A stretch of 60,890 nt of DNA from assembly GCA_015295905.1 (NCBI GenBank), contig DVEB01000267.1:1-60890 (forward strand), read 5' to 3'. Below, one piece after another: positions 33,443 to 40,649 of the stretch. The translations under genes and the position numbers were made by a program. The notes below the pieces were generated by a model. It worked only from the letters and a program-made list of their open reading frames with translations. It was not told the origin of the DNA and did not search any database. Positions within the stretch are counted from its first letter, which is position 1; every line of letters begins with the position of its first letter. Source of the stretch: Synechococcales cyanobacterium M55_K2018_004 (GTDB lineage: Bacteria > Cyanobacteriota > Cyanobacteriia > Elainellales > Elainellaceae).

Positions 33443-33661
33443 ATGGCAGTTGAAAAGGTAAACTCTTCCTCCTCTCTGGCTGAAGTAGTCGATCGCATTC
33501 TCGATAAGGGCATTGTTGTGGATGCCTGGGTGCGTGTGTCGCTGGTCGGCATTGAACTGCTGGCGATCGAAGCTCGTGTGGTGATTGCTTCCGTTGAGAC
33601 CTACCTGAAGTATGCAGAAGCTGTGGGTCTGACTGCTCAAGCTGCGGTTCCGGCGGCTTAA
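33443..33661 (+). CDS. gvpA: Gas vesicle structural protein GvpA
   Basis: 72-residue main shell protein that assembles into the ribbed gas-permeable wall. It starts [20 protein letters not shown] and contains [20 protein letters not shown] and [20 protein letters not shown], near-invariant in cyanobacteria. First gene of the cluster; only one copy is present here, whereas many cyanobacteria carry several. A 163-bp gap follows before gvpC, where other clusters have an attenuating hairpin; none strong is seen here. Confidence 0.98.
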   Translation: MAVEKVNSSSSLAEVVDRILDKGIVVDAWVRVSLVGIELLAIEARVVIASVETYLKYAEAVGLTAQAAVPAA

Positions 33662-33824
33662 TCGCTCTCTGTTTCGGTCTCCTCGCCTTTATAGAGAAAC
33701 CTTTGCCTTCTGTGTGTTCTCACGAGGGTGAGGAGCATCTTTTCTGGAATGGTGAGTTCTGGGGAGTCGGCATGGCTCCCCGTTTCTTCCCCCAATTTGC
33801 CTACCTCATGGCAGGAGGTTTTCA

Positions 33825-34748
33825 GTGACGGCTCTCAAAGACCAGTGGTATGCGCAGCGGCTCCAACGCCAGCAGGAACTCGCGCAACGTCAGCAAACTG
33901 TGGCTGAGCTACTCTCTCGCTTTCAGCAAGAACGTCAGATTGTTGCCGATGCATTGCGCGATCGCCTCTCCAACTTCTGTCAATCACTCCAGCAAGGCAC
34001 TCAGGCACATCTTGCTGTGGTGCAACAGCAGCGGCAGGAAATGGCGGCAGAACTGATGGCAGACTTACACCAGTTTAAGAAAATTCTTCAGCAACAAACC
34101 GCCCAAACGCTCTCGGTGATCGCTGCTGAGCGATCGCTGATGGCACAGCAACTATTGCAAGATCTGACTACTTCCCGTGCCTCCCTGTCGGTCTCTGTGG
34201 CGGAACTGCGATCGCTCATCCAACAGGGGATACGCGCACTCCAGGCAGAAGTCGATGCCCTGCGTCGTGCCACCCACATTCGACTGGACGAGTTTCAGCA
34301 ACAACGACAAGACCGCGCTGCTGCGATCGCTCAAGACCTGGCAAACTTTATGGACAGCTTGCACGCCGATGTGCAGTCTTACTTGGACGATCTAGCGGTG
34401 CTACGGCAAAAACGCGCCGAAGCAATCAGCACCCTGCTGCAACAAGCCCAGTTAGAGCGGGCGATCGCCATGGAAACGCTGTTCCAGGAATTCGCCGAAT
34501 TTCGCATCGAACTGCGGCAGTCCCGCCTGCGTCTGCGAGAGATGGTCTGGGGCAGTAGTCTGATCCCGTCTCAAAGTCAGGCTGTTCCTGCTAAAGCACC
34601 CGCCACTGCTGTTGCCAGTCTTGCGTCTGCGGCCAAATCTCCAGCCGCAGTTCCCGCTGCCAAGCCCGCGCCTCCGCCTGTCGGCCCTCGCTTAAGTCCT
34701 CTAAGCCCGCAGCCAAGGCTATTGCCAAAGCTCCCAAGGCTAGAGTAG
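33825..34748 (+). CDS. gvpC: Gas vesicle protein GvpC (main frame, truncated by frameshift)
   Basis: Outer-surface strengthening protein of gas vesicles. As read, 307 residues: N-terminal TALKDQWYAQRLQRQQELAQ, then about five to six 33-residue amphipathic repeats rich in Gln, Leu, Ala and Arg (for example LLSRFQQERQIVADALRDRL, LLQDLTTSRASLSVSVAELR), then an Ala/Pro linker ending in an off-frame tail (PRLLPKLPRLE). A start codon GTG at 33825 is preceded by AGGAGG at 33812. Another frame continues to 35080 with a conserved domain, so the native protein was probably about 418 residues. See the separate 3' feature. Confidence 0.9.
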   Translation: MTALKDQWYAQRLQRQQELAQRQQTVAELLSRFQQERQIVADALRDRLSNFCQSLQQGTQAHLAVVQQQRQEMAAELMADLHQFKKILQQQTAQTLSVIAAERSLMAQQLLQDLTTSRASLSVSVAELRSLIQQGIRALQAEVDALRRATHIRLDEFQQQRQDRAAAIAQDLANFMDSLHADVQSYLDDLAVLRQKRAEAISTLLQQAQLERAIAMETLFQEFAEFRIELRQSRLRLREMVWGSSLIPSQSQAVPAKAPATAVASLASAAKSPAAVPAAKPAPPPVGPRLSPLSPQPRLLPKLPRLE

Positions 34749-35080
34749 CTCCCAGCCTATCTGCGATCGCCTCCAAACCGCCGAGTTCCCCACCTCTTTC
34801 CCAAACACTCCCACTTGTCCCCCCCGTCTCTCCCCCCCCTATACCCGACTCCATTCATCCCACCTCCACCACCCAACCCACCGATCCCCTCGACAACCCC
34901 ATCGAGAAGGAAATCTATCGCTACCTATGTGAACACACAGGAGCCCGCTTGACCGAAATTGAGTCTGCTCTGGAAATTAACCGTTTTCAAGCCGTTGAAG
35001 CCCTGCGTTCGCTGATCAAAAAAGCCCTAGTCAGCCAGCGTGACCGTATGTATTCTATCCATGAGGATCTGAGCCAGTGA
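34749..35080 (+). pseudogene. gvpC: Displaced 3' part of gvpC (-1 frame): linker plus winged-helix-like domain
   Basis: In the frame one base back from gvpC, an open reading runs through SSKPAAKAIAKAPKARVAPS, a Pro/Ser linker, then EKEIYRYLCEHTGARLTEIE and INRFQAVEALRSLIKKALVS (34904-35035), to a TGA at 35078-35080. That stop overlaps the gvpN GTG start by 3 bases (GTGA), the arrangement expected of intact coupled genes. The domain matches the GvpN C-terminus. A one-base deletion (or two-base insertion), or an assembly error, between about 34560 and 34748 explains it. Confidence 0.85.
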
Positions 35081-36654
35081 CTACCGTACTGAAAGCCAGC
35101 CCCCGCCGATTTGTCAGCACCCCTGCCATCGAACGAGTCGCCAATCGCGCCCTGCGATACCTGCAATCTGGCTACTCTGTTCACCTGCGTGGCTCTGCCG
35201 GAACCGGCAAAACCACCCTTGCCATGCACCTAGCAGACCTGCTGGCACGCCCCATTATGCTGTTGTTTGGCGACGATGAATTCAAAACCTCTGACCTGAT
35301 CGGCAATCAAATGGGATATACCCGCAAGAAAGTGGTGGATAACTTCATCCACAGCGTGGTCAAGGTCGAGGATGAATTGCGACAAAACTGGGTAGACTCC
35401 CGCCTCACCCTCGCTTGCCGCGAGGGGTTTACCCTGGTCTACGACGAGTTCAACCGTTCTCGTCCTGAAGTCAACAACGTGCTGCTGTCAGCATTAGAGG
35501 AAAAATTGCTGGTGTTGCCCCCTAGCAACAGCCGCTCTGAATATATTCGCGTTGACCCCAACTTCCGTGCTATCTTCACCTCGAATCCGGAGGAATACGT
35601 GGGAGTCCATGCAACGCAGGACGCATTGCTAGATCGATTAATCACAATCAACATCCCAGAACCCGATGAATTGACGCAGACGGAAATTGCCGCTCAAAAA
35701 ACTGGGATCGACCGTGAGAGCGCCCAAATTATTGTGCGGCTGGTGAGGGCATTCCGCAGCCGCACTGGCAACGAAAAAACGTCGGGATTGCGGTCTTCTC
35801 TGATCATTGCGAAGATCTGTCACGAACACGGCATCATTGCCACACCCGAAAATGCAGACTTCCGGGAAGTGTGTCAGGATGTCTTGCTGTCGCGGGCAGG
35901 GTTACCGTTGCACGAAGCGACTCAACGGCTGTGGGAAGTCTTTAACGAACACATTGTGGGAAATTTAATCGGTATTTCTGAGCTGGAATTCATGCCTGAA
36001 AATCAGCCCATTAATGCTGAAAATTCTCAAACGTTGCTGCAGAAGACCGTCAATAGTGACATCAATCGTGAGACCAATAGTGAGATTAATTCTGTGGCAT
36101 GGGATGCATCAACGTTTGATGTGACACAAGCGGTTGAATCATCTCACTACGTCGGTGTCGATTCCACCAAAAATCATCCACTCGAACCGCAACTAACTGT
36201 CTCTCAAGATCCTGAATTCAGAACGGTTGAGTCTGAAGGGGCGATCGCTGTCATTGCGCCAGAGGTCTTGGCAGAAGAGCCGATGGCTGCCACTAGAACC
36301 GGACTCTATCCCTTAGAATCCACGGCTGCGATCGCCACTCCCATCGACCCTGCGGAGCGAGCGGAAACGGCTTTCCCTGATGCCATTGATCTGTACGCTG
36401 AAGCGGCAGGGATGGCACCAGCTGAACTCAACACGGCTGAGGACACAGAACTGCGATCGCCCACCGTGCCCTACGAACAAGAAGTCTACGATTATCTACA
36501 ACGCCACCCCAATGCTCGCCCTTCCGAAGTTGAGGCTGCCCTAGGCATCAGTCGTTTCCATACGGTGAATGCCATGCAGGTCCTTAGTGAAAAGGGACTA
36601 GTGGCTCCTACTGCCAGTCATCACGATCGCGCTCGCTCTCGTCATCGAGGATAA
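35077..36654 (+). CDS. gvpN: Gas vesicle AAA+ ATPase GvpN with C-terminal winged-helix-like domain
   Basis: MoxR-type AAA+ ATPase needed for efficient gas vesicle growth. Walker A GSAGTGKT (39-46), Walker [13 protein letters not shown] (D123, E124) and sensor motif [10 protein letters not shown]; the ATPase core occupies about 1-290. At 525 residues it is longer than typical GvpN (about 350). The extra part is a low-complexity acidic linker (about 300-460) and a C-terminal domain (about 467-510, [34 protein letters not shown]). The GTG start overlaps the displaced gvpC stop. Confidence 0.95.
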   Translation: MTTVLKASPRRFVSTPAIERVANRALRYLQSGYSVHLRGSAGTGKTTLAMHLADLLARPIMLLFGDDEFKTSDLIGNQMGYTRKKVVDNFIHSVVKVEDELRQNWVDSRLTLACREGFTLVYDEFNRSRPEVNNVLLSALEEKLLVLPPSNSRSEYIRVDPNFRAIFTSNPEEYVGVHATQDALLDRLITINIPEPDELTQTEIAAQKTGIDRESAQIIVRLVRAFRSRTGNEKTSGLRSSLIIAKICHEHGIIATPENADFREVCQDVLLSRAGLPLHEATQRLWEVFNEHIVGNLIGISELEFMPENQPINAENSQTLLQKTVNSDINRETNSEINSVAWDASTFDVTQAVESSHYVGVDSTKNHPLEPQLTVSQDPEFRTVESEGAIAVIAPEVLAEEPMAATRTGLYPLESTAAIATPIDPAERAETAFPDAIDLYAEAAGMAPAELNTAEDTELRSPTVPYEQEVYDYLQRHPNARPSEVEAALGISRFHTVNAMQVLSEKGLVAPTASHHDRARSRHRG

Positions 36655-36657
36655 GCT

Positions 36658-36993
36658 ATGAGTTTTACTGCCCCTGCTCCTGCATCGCCCCAACGCATGC
36701 CCACTGCCACTCAGGGATCAACCCTGGCAGATGTACTGGAACGCGTTTTAGACAAAGGCATTGTCATTGCAGGAGACATTTCTGTTTCCGTTGGTTCCAC
36801 AGAACTGTTGAGTATCCGCATTCGATTGTTAGTTTCCTCGGTAGACAAAGCGAAGGAGATTGGCATTAACTGGTGGGAGAGCGATCCTTACCTGAGTACA
36901 AAATCTCAACACTTGCTGGAAGAAAACCAACGCTTGCAGGCTAGGCTGGAAGTTTTGGAGCAGCAGTTGCGATCGCTGAACGCCGCTTTTTAG
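36658..36993 (+). CDS. gvpJ: Gas vesicle protein GvpJ
   Basis: 111-residue minor shell protein of the GvpA superfamily: LADVLERVLDKGIVIAGDIS, then SVGSTELLSIRIRLLVSSVD, with a C-terminal coiled-coil tail (EENQRLQARLEVLEQQLRSL) that GvpA lacks. It is thought to act in nucleation or tip assembly. Starts 3 bp after gvpN, so co-transcribed. GvpM is the alternative name in other organisms. Confidence 0.93.
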   Translation: MSFTAPAPASPQRMPTATQGSTLADVLERVLDKGIVIAGDISVSVGSTELLSIRIRLLVSSVDKAKEIGINWWESDPYLSTKSQHLLEENQRLQARLEVLEQQLRSLNAAF

Positions 36994-37095
36994 GAGAATT
37001 TGCTGGCTCTCCCAGACAGGGTGTGTCTGTCACCAGTCACGGGCATCTTCACCCAGAGATGGGAGAATTTGCTCAGCAGGAGTAATGCGGAATTC

Positions 37096-37206
37096 GTCTG
37101 TAAAGTAGCAGTTTGTCATGGTGTAAAACGCGCGCTGCGTGCACGTTTTACACTATGACAAACCACCATGACAAACCGACTCAATAACCGACAGAGTCGG
37201 TATAAG
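37096..37206. repeat. Family D element inside gvp cluster
   Basis: TCTGTAAAGTAGCAGTTTGTC, hairpin TGGTGTAAAACGCGCG.../...CGTTTTACACTA, an internal duplication of ACCATGACAAACC, then CCGACTCAATAACCGACAG and GAGTCGGTATAAG. Confidence 0.85.
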
Positions 37207-37208
37207 TT

Positions 37209-37325
37209 GACGTCAGTTTGGGTTAAGCGGGTTTTGGGGCACCGCGCGATGCTTCAAAACCTGCGCTTTTGCAAGCGAGCCGCGCCCGCAAAATCGCAGA
37301 TTTCAGCGTCTCCCGAATTCACGTT
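37209..37325. mobile_element. Family A element inside gvp cluster, near-perfect target repeat
   Basis: ACGTCAGTTTGGG end, degenerate hairpins and CCCGAATTCACGT end. Flanks are TAAGTTG (left) and TAAGCTG (right), 6 of 7 identical. Note that the seventh base is G on both sides, which supports a 7-bp rather than 5-bp target duplication. Confidence 0.8.
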
Positions 37326-37336
37326 AAGCTGAGATC

Positions 37337-37816
37337 ATGTCTACTCCTGAACACGGCCATCCTCCCATTCAAATCCACCCTGCTCAGGCAAAACCTGAGC
37401 AAAAAGGCGCTAATGCAGGGCTGGCACCGCTGTTGCTCACCGTGGTTGAACTGGTGCGGCAACTGATGGAAGCCCAGGTCATCCGTCGGATGGAAGCGGG
37501 ACAATTGAGTGATGACGACTTGGATCGAGCCGCTGACAGTCTGCGCAAGCTGGAAGAACAAGTAGTACAGCTTTGTGAGATTTTTGAAATTGATCCGGCT
37601 GATCTAAATATTGATTTAGGAGAAATTGGCACGCTGCTGCCAAAATCGGGATACTATCCCGGTGAAACATCACCGCATCCCTCAATCCTGGAATTACTCG
37701 ATCGTCTTCTCAACACAGGAGTCGTTGTTGAAGGAGATGTGGATTTAGGATTAGCACAATTAAATCTCATTCATGCAAAATTGCGTTTAATTCTGACCTC
37801 AAAGCCAATCGAGTAG
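37337..37816 (+). CDS. gvpK: Gas vesicle protein GvpK
   Basis: 159-residue accessory protein required for gas vesicle formation; the family links nucleation to shell growth. The N-terminal part (about 1-35) is variable; the core is LLLTVVELVRQLMEAQVIRR and DLDRAADSLRKLEEQVVQLC. The C-terminus carries a GvpA-like segment, ILELLDRLLNTGVVVEGDVD. The start lies 12 bp after a family A element, so its leader is partly repeat-derived. Confidence 0.95.
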   Translation: MSTPEHGHPPIQIHPAQAKPEQKGANAGLAPLLLTVVELVRQLMEAQVIRRMEAGQLSDDDLDRAADSLRKLEEQVVQLCEIFEIDPADLNIDLGEIGTLLPKSGYYPGETSPHPSILELLDRLLNTGVVVEGDVDLGLAQLNLIHAKLRLILTSKPIE

Positions 37817-37936
37817 TTGCTTGCTTAGTACAAACACCAGATGGGTTCAGTCACACTGGGCGTAATATGTCTCATGCTGTCATCATTTTCAAACTTTTGC
37901 CAAATTTGTTGGATTGGCAATGACTCTGGGTACGCT

Positions 37937-37972
37937 TTCTATAGTCACGCAATGTTCTATAGTCACGCAATG
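37937..37972. repeat. Perfect 18-bp tandem duplication
   Basis: TTCTATAGTCACGCAATG twice in succession in the 328-bp gvpK-gvpF gap, which shows no other feature except a 10-bp repeat near 38061-38086. Confidence 0.9.
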
Positions 37973-38144
37973 AACCCATAGATAGAGCAACCGCAGGGTT
38001 GGCTAGGACGAGGGGCAGCGGTTCCACTCCTATGTGGGGTCAACCCCTCTATCCTCCCTTGTCCTCATCAGTCTTCATCAGTCTTCGAGTGCTATATCTG
38101 CCTCCTATTTGAGAACTGCCCCCCCAACTCACCTCCCTAGAACT

Positions 38145-38882
38145 ATGACCAACCATCTTTATCTCTACGGAATTTTCCCTGCCCCTGGTCCCCAAAATCT
38201 AGAATTAGAAGGCTTAGACAAGCAGCCCGTCCAAGCTCAGGACATTGATGGGTTTGTTTTTCTCTACTCCAGAGCACAGCAGGAGAAGTATCTCGCCAGC
38301 CGCAGGAACCTGCTGGGACACGAGCGAGTTCTAGAGCAGGCGATGGAGCAAGGCTATCGGACTCTGTTGCCGCTGAGATTTGGTCTGACGATTGATAGTT
38401 GGAACACCGTCCAGGAACAACTGATTGCATCAAAGGGAGATGCCCTGCATCGACTGTTTGACAAGCTGCAAGGACAACGCGAAGTCAGTGTTAAAGTTTT
38501 TTGGGAGCATGAGCGTGAGTTGGCGTTGTTGATGGCAGAAAATACTCAACTACGGCAAGAACGCGATCGCCTGGAAGGAAAATCGCTGAGCATGGATGAA
38601 ATTGTCCGTATTGGACAGGCAATTGAACAAGCAATGGGCGATCGCAGGCAATGGATTGTAGAACAATTCCGCAATACGCTCAATCCGCTGGCGGTTGACG
38701 TTGTAGAAAATAAGCTCATGTCAGAAGCGATGATCTACAATGCAGCGTATCTGATTCCTTGGGAAGCAGAACCCATCTTTGCCCAAGCCGTTGAAGCGCT
38801 GGATGCCCAGTTCGACGATCGCCTAAAGCTGCGCTACAACAACTTTACAGCTCCCTTTAACTTTGCACAAATTGAGAACTGA
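38145..38882 (+). CDS. gvpF: Gas vesicle protein GvpF (GvpF/GvpL family)
   Basis: 245-residue accessory protein that binds GvpA and is found at the gas-facing surface in Microcystis-type structures. The conserved start is MTNHLYLYGIFPAPGPQNLE. The N-terminal domain (about 1-110) includes YRTLLPLRFGLTIDS; a coiled-coil-like linker (AENTQLRQERDRLEGKSLS) and a C-terminal domain with a predicted ferredoxin-like fold follow. ATG 38145 was chosen; the extension to 38034 has no family likeness. Confidence 0.94.
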   Translation: MTNHLYLYGIFPAPGPQNLELEGLDKQPVQAQDIDGFVFLYSRAQQEKYLASRRNLLGHERVLEQAMEQGYRTLLPLRFGLTIDSWNTVQEQLIASKGDALHRLFDKLQGQREVSVKVFWEHERELALLMAENTQLRQERDRLEGKSLSMDEIVRIGQAIEQAMGDRRQWIVEQFRNTLNPLAVDVVENKLMSEAMIYNAAYLIPWEAEPIFAQAVEALDAQFDDRLKLRYNNFTAPFNFAQIEN

Positions 38883-38909
38883 TATCACAACCTTTACGCC
38901 TAACGTCCT

Positions 38910-39140
38910 ATGTTTCTTGACCTCCTCCTTGCCCCTGTCACTGCTCCCATCAACGGCATGAACTGGATCGCCGGAAAAATTTTGGAACAGGCAGAACCCT
39001 ACCTCGATCAAAAAGAGAATTTGAAGAAACAACTGCTCTCTCTGCAACTGGCCTTCGATATGGGTGAAATTGAAGAGGAGGAGTTTGAGGCTCAGGAGGA
39101 GGAATTGCTGCTGGCGATCGCCGCTCTTGAGGAGGAATAA
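38910..39140 (+). CDS. gvpG: Gas vesicle protein GvpG
   Basis: 76-residue accessory protein, N-terminal MFLDLLLAPVTAPINGMNWI, strongly acidic C-terminus (EIEEEEFEAQEEELLLAIAA), typical of GvpG. Starts 27 bp after gvpF. It is the last gvp gene on this strand; gvpV and gvpW, often next in cyanobacteria, are not in the window. Confidence 0.94.
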   Translation: MFLDLLLAPVTAPINGMNWIAGKILEQAEPYLDQKENLKKQLLSLQLAFDMGEIEEEEFEAQEEELLLAIAALEEE

Positions 39141-39172
39141 TTGCCTCCGCGTCGGGTGGCAACTGATGCTAT

Positions 39173-39187
39173 ACCAGAACTGACGTT
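39173..39187. repeat. Solitary family A terminus
   Basis: ACCAGAACTGACGTT alone, 32 bp after the gvpG stop; the remnant of a deleted element. Confidence 0.6.
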
Positions 39188-39230
39188 GAGCAGTGACACC
39201 AATTCCACAAGCCAGAGCACTAGGTAGGGG

Positions 39231-40259
39231 TCAAGGAGGCGTTGTCCCTTGGTGGGAGCTTTCTTCCTCCACCCCCCCGGCCCCAGCCGGGAAATCTGGA
39301 GCAGCCGTTGCAGTGGCGATCGCCCCTTGTCGCAACTGCCGCTTGATGGCAACTGCCGCGATCATCAACGCCAGCCAGTAGGGACTGTAGACTAGCAGCC
39401 ACAGGCCCAATTTCATCAAAGCCACGGTGAACTTGCCGACAGAGTTTGTCGCCTGTTCCCAAGTTTCCTGCATCTGGGTTTCGAGGCTGCGTTCGGGTGG
39501 TACTGTGGCGATCGCTTCTTGCAAATTGACGCTGATAGTGGAATAGGCGACTCGGTTTTTCAGGTCATTCACTTGAGCATCAATTTGTTCAATCAAGTTG
39601 CGTACATTACTAACCTCCTGAGCCACTCGCAGCACATCCGCCATATCACCAGAGCGATTCATAATTTTGAGCAACATGGCTTCTGTGTTGCGTAAATTTT
39701 TCAGTCGCGCCTGAAAATCGACCAATTGAGTAGAAACATCTTCCGCCGTGATGCTCTGTTGTTGTACTGCGCCTAATTTTCTGAGTTCAGCCAAGCTGGC
39801 TTCCAGCCTAGTTTGGGGGACGCGCAACTGCACCACAGCCGTGTGGCGATCGCCGCTGCTGTAGGTCCCCACCCCTTCAGGAGATTGCGCACCAGGAGCC
39901 TGGTCCTGCAGGTTGACAATCTCCCCCTGATTCTGTCGGGCGATCGCACTCACCCGCTCCAAACTCCGCTCCACAGAATCCACCGTGATGCTCAGACTGG
40001 CCGTCTTAACCAGTTGGGGAACGACCATTGCAGCCGAAGGCATGGCCTGCTTTTGGGCGTCTGGTGGAGAAACTGCCTCCAGAGCAGGCGCAGTTGCGGG
40101 CAGGCTGTCCTGAGTAGGAGCCGCACGATTGCCCATCGCGTCACCTGCACTAGAGGAGGACTGTATCCCTGCTGGAGTACAGGCCGCGATCGCCAGTCCT
40201 CCCATCAAAGCCACCAGACCGACTGTCGATTGACGGCGCAAGGTTAAGCCTGTTTTCAT
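39231..40259 (-). CDS. DUF4349 lipoprotein
   Basis: 342 residues from ATG 40259, with GGAG 9 bp upstream. Signal with lipobox (GGLAIAAC, Cys27), a Ser/Ala/Pro linker, a DUF4349 domain (about 85-255; LVKTASLSITVDSVERSLER, RVPQTRLEASLAELRKLG, coiled-coil VRNLIEQIDAQVNDLKNRVA), then one C-terminal membrane helix (about 285-310). DUF4349 proteins are envelope proteins of unknown role, with a predicted coiled-coil arm. Convergent with gvpG. Confidence 0.87.
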   Translation of the reverse strand: MKTGLTLRRQSTVGLVALMGGLAIAACTPAGIQSSSSAGDAMGNRAAPTQDSLPATAPALEAVSPPDAQKQAMPSAAMVVPQLVKTASLSITVDSVERSLERVSAIARQNQGEIVNLQDQAPGAQSPEGVGTYSSGDRHTAVVQLRVPQTRLEASLAELRKLGAVQQQSITAEDVSTQLVDFQARLKNLRNTEAMLLKIMNRSGDMADVLRVAQEVSNVRNLIEQIDAQVNDLKNRVAYSTISVNLQEAIATVPPERSLETQMQETWEQATNSVGKFTVALMKLGLWLLVYSPYWLALMIAAVAIKRQLRQGAIATATAAPDFPAGAGGVEEESSHQGTTPP

Positions 40260-40412
40260 CTCCACAACTCCTTAACTCCAAAGGCTGGACTTTCTGGTTC
40301 CCAACCGGGCGATCTGTTGCCAGTATGGCGGTCTGTCCTGGGGGAAAGGGGCTGGTTACGAATTATGCAACGGCACAGAGGATGACAGGTGCGATCGCCA
40401 CCCGCCTCAGTC

Positions 40413-40501
40413 GATTATGGTGCTACGCACTCATGCGTAAAAAGCGTTTTGTGGGCAACCCCGCGCAGCGGGGTTGCCCACAAAACGCTTTGTCCTAACC
40501 T
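40413..40501. repeat. Family C element, full copy
   Basis: Head ATTATGGTGCTACGCACTCAT, a perfect 22-bp-arm hairpin at 40441-40491 (AAAGCGTTTTGTGGGCAACC.../...) with loop GCGCA, tail TGTCCTAACCT. A 47-bp family A remnant begins at the next base. Confidence 0.85.
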
Positions 40502-40548
40502 AACGTGAATTCCGATCAGCTGAAACCCGTTGAACCAGAACTGACGTT
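40502..40548. repeat. Family A mini-copy (both hairpins deleted)
   Basis: AACGTGAATTCCGATCAGCT joined to GTTGAACCAGAACTGACGTT. Only the two ends remain. The rest of the 390-bp gap 40260-40649 is family C and featureless DNA. Confidence 0.8.
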
Positions 40549-40649
40549 ACTCAGCTTTCATGCAAATCTGTGCAAACGGTTGGCCTGTCCTCTGGCAGGT
40601 TCTTGGGTTAAAGGGCAAACTAGACAGGAACTCGTTGCTATTCCCGGTG

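Larger units (their letters stand above)
36994..37336. other. Repeat-filled gap splitting the gvp operon
   Basis: 343 bp between gvpJ and gvpK, of which about 230 bp are a family D and a family A element. In compact gvp operons these genes are usually close together, so the two insertions enlarged this gap. Confidence 0.7.

Noticed and set aside
34560-34748. Programmed -1 ribosomal frameshift in gvpC
   Set aside because: No X-XXY-YYZ slippery heptamer or downstream pseudoknot candidate was seen; a one-base indel or read error is simpler.
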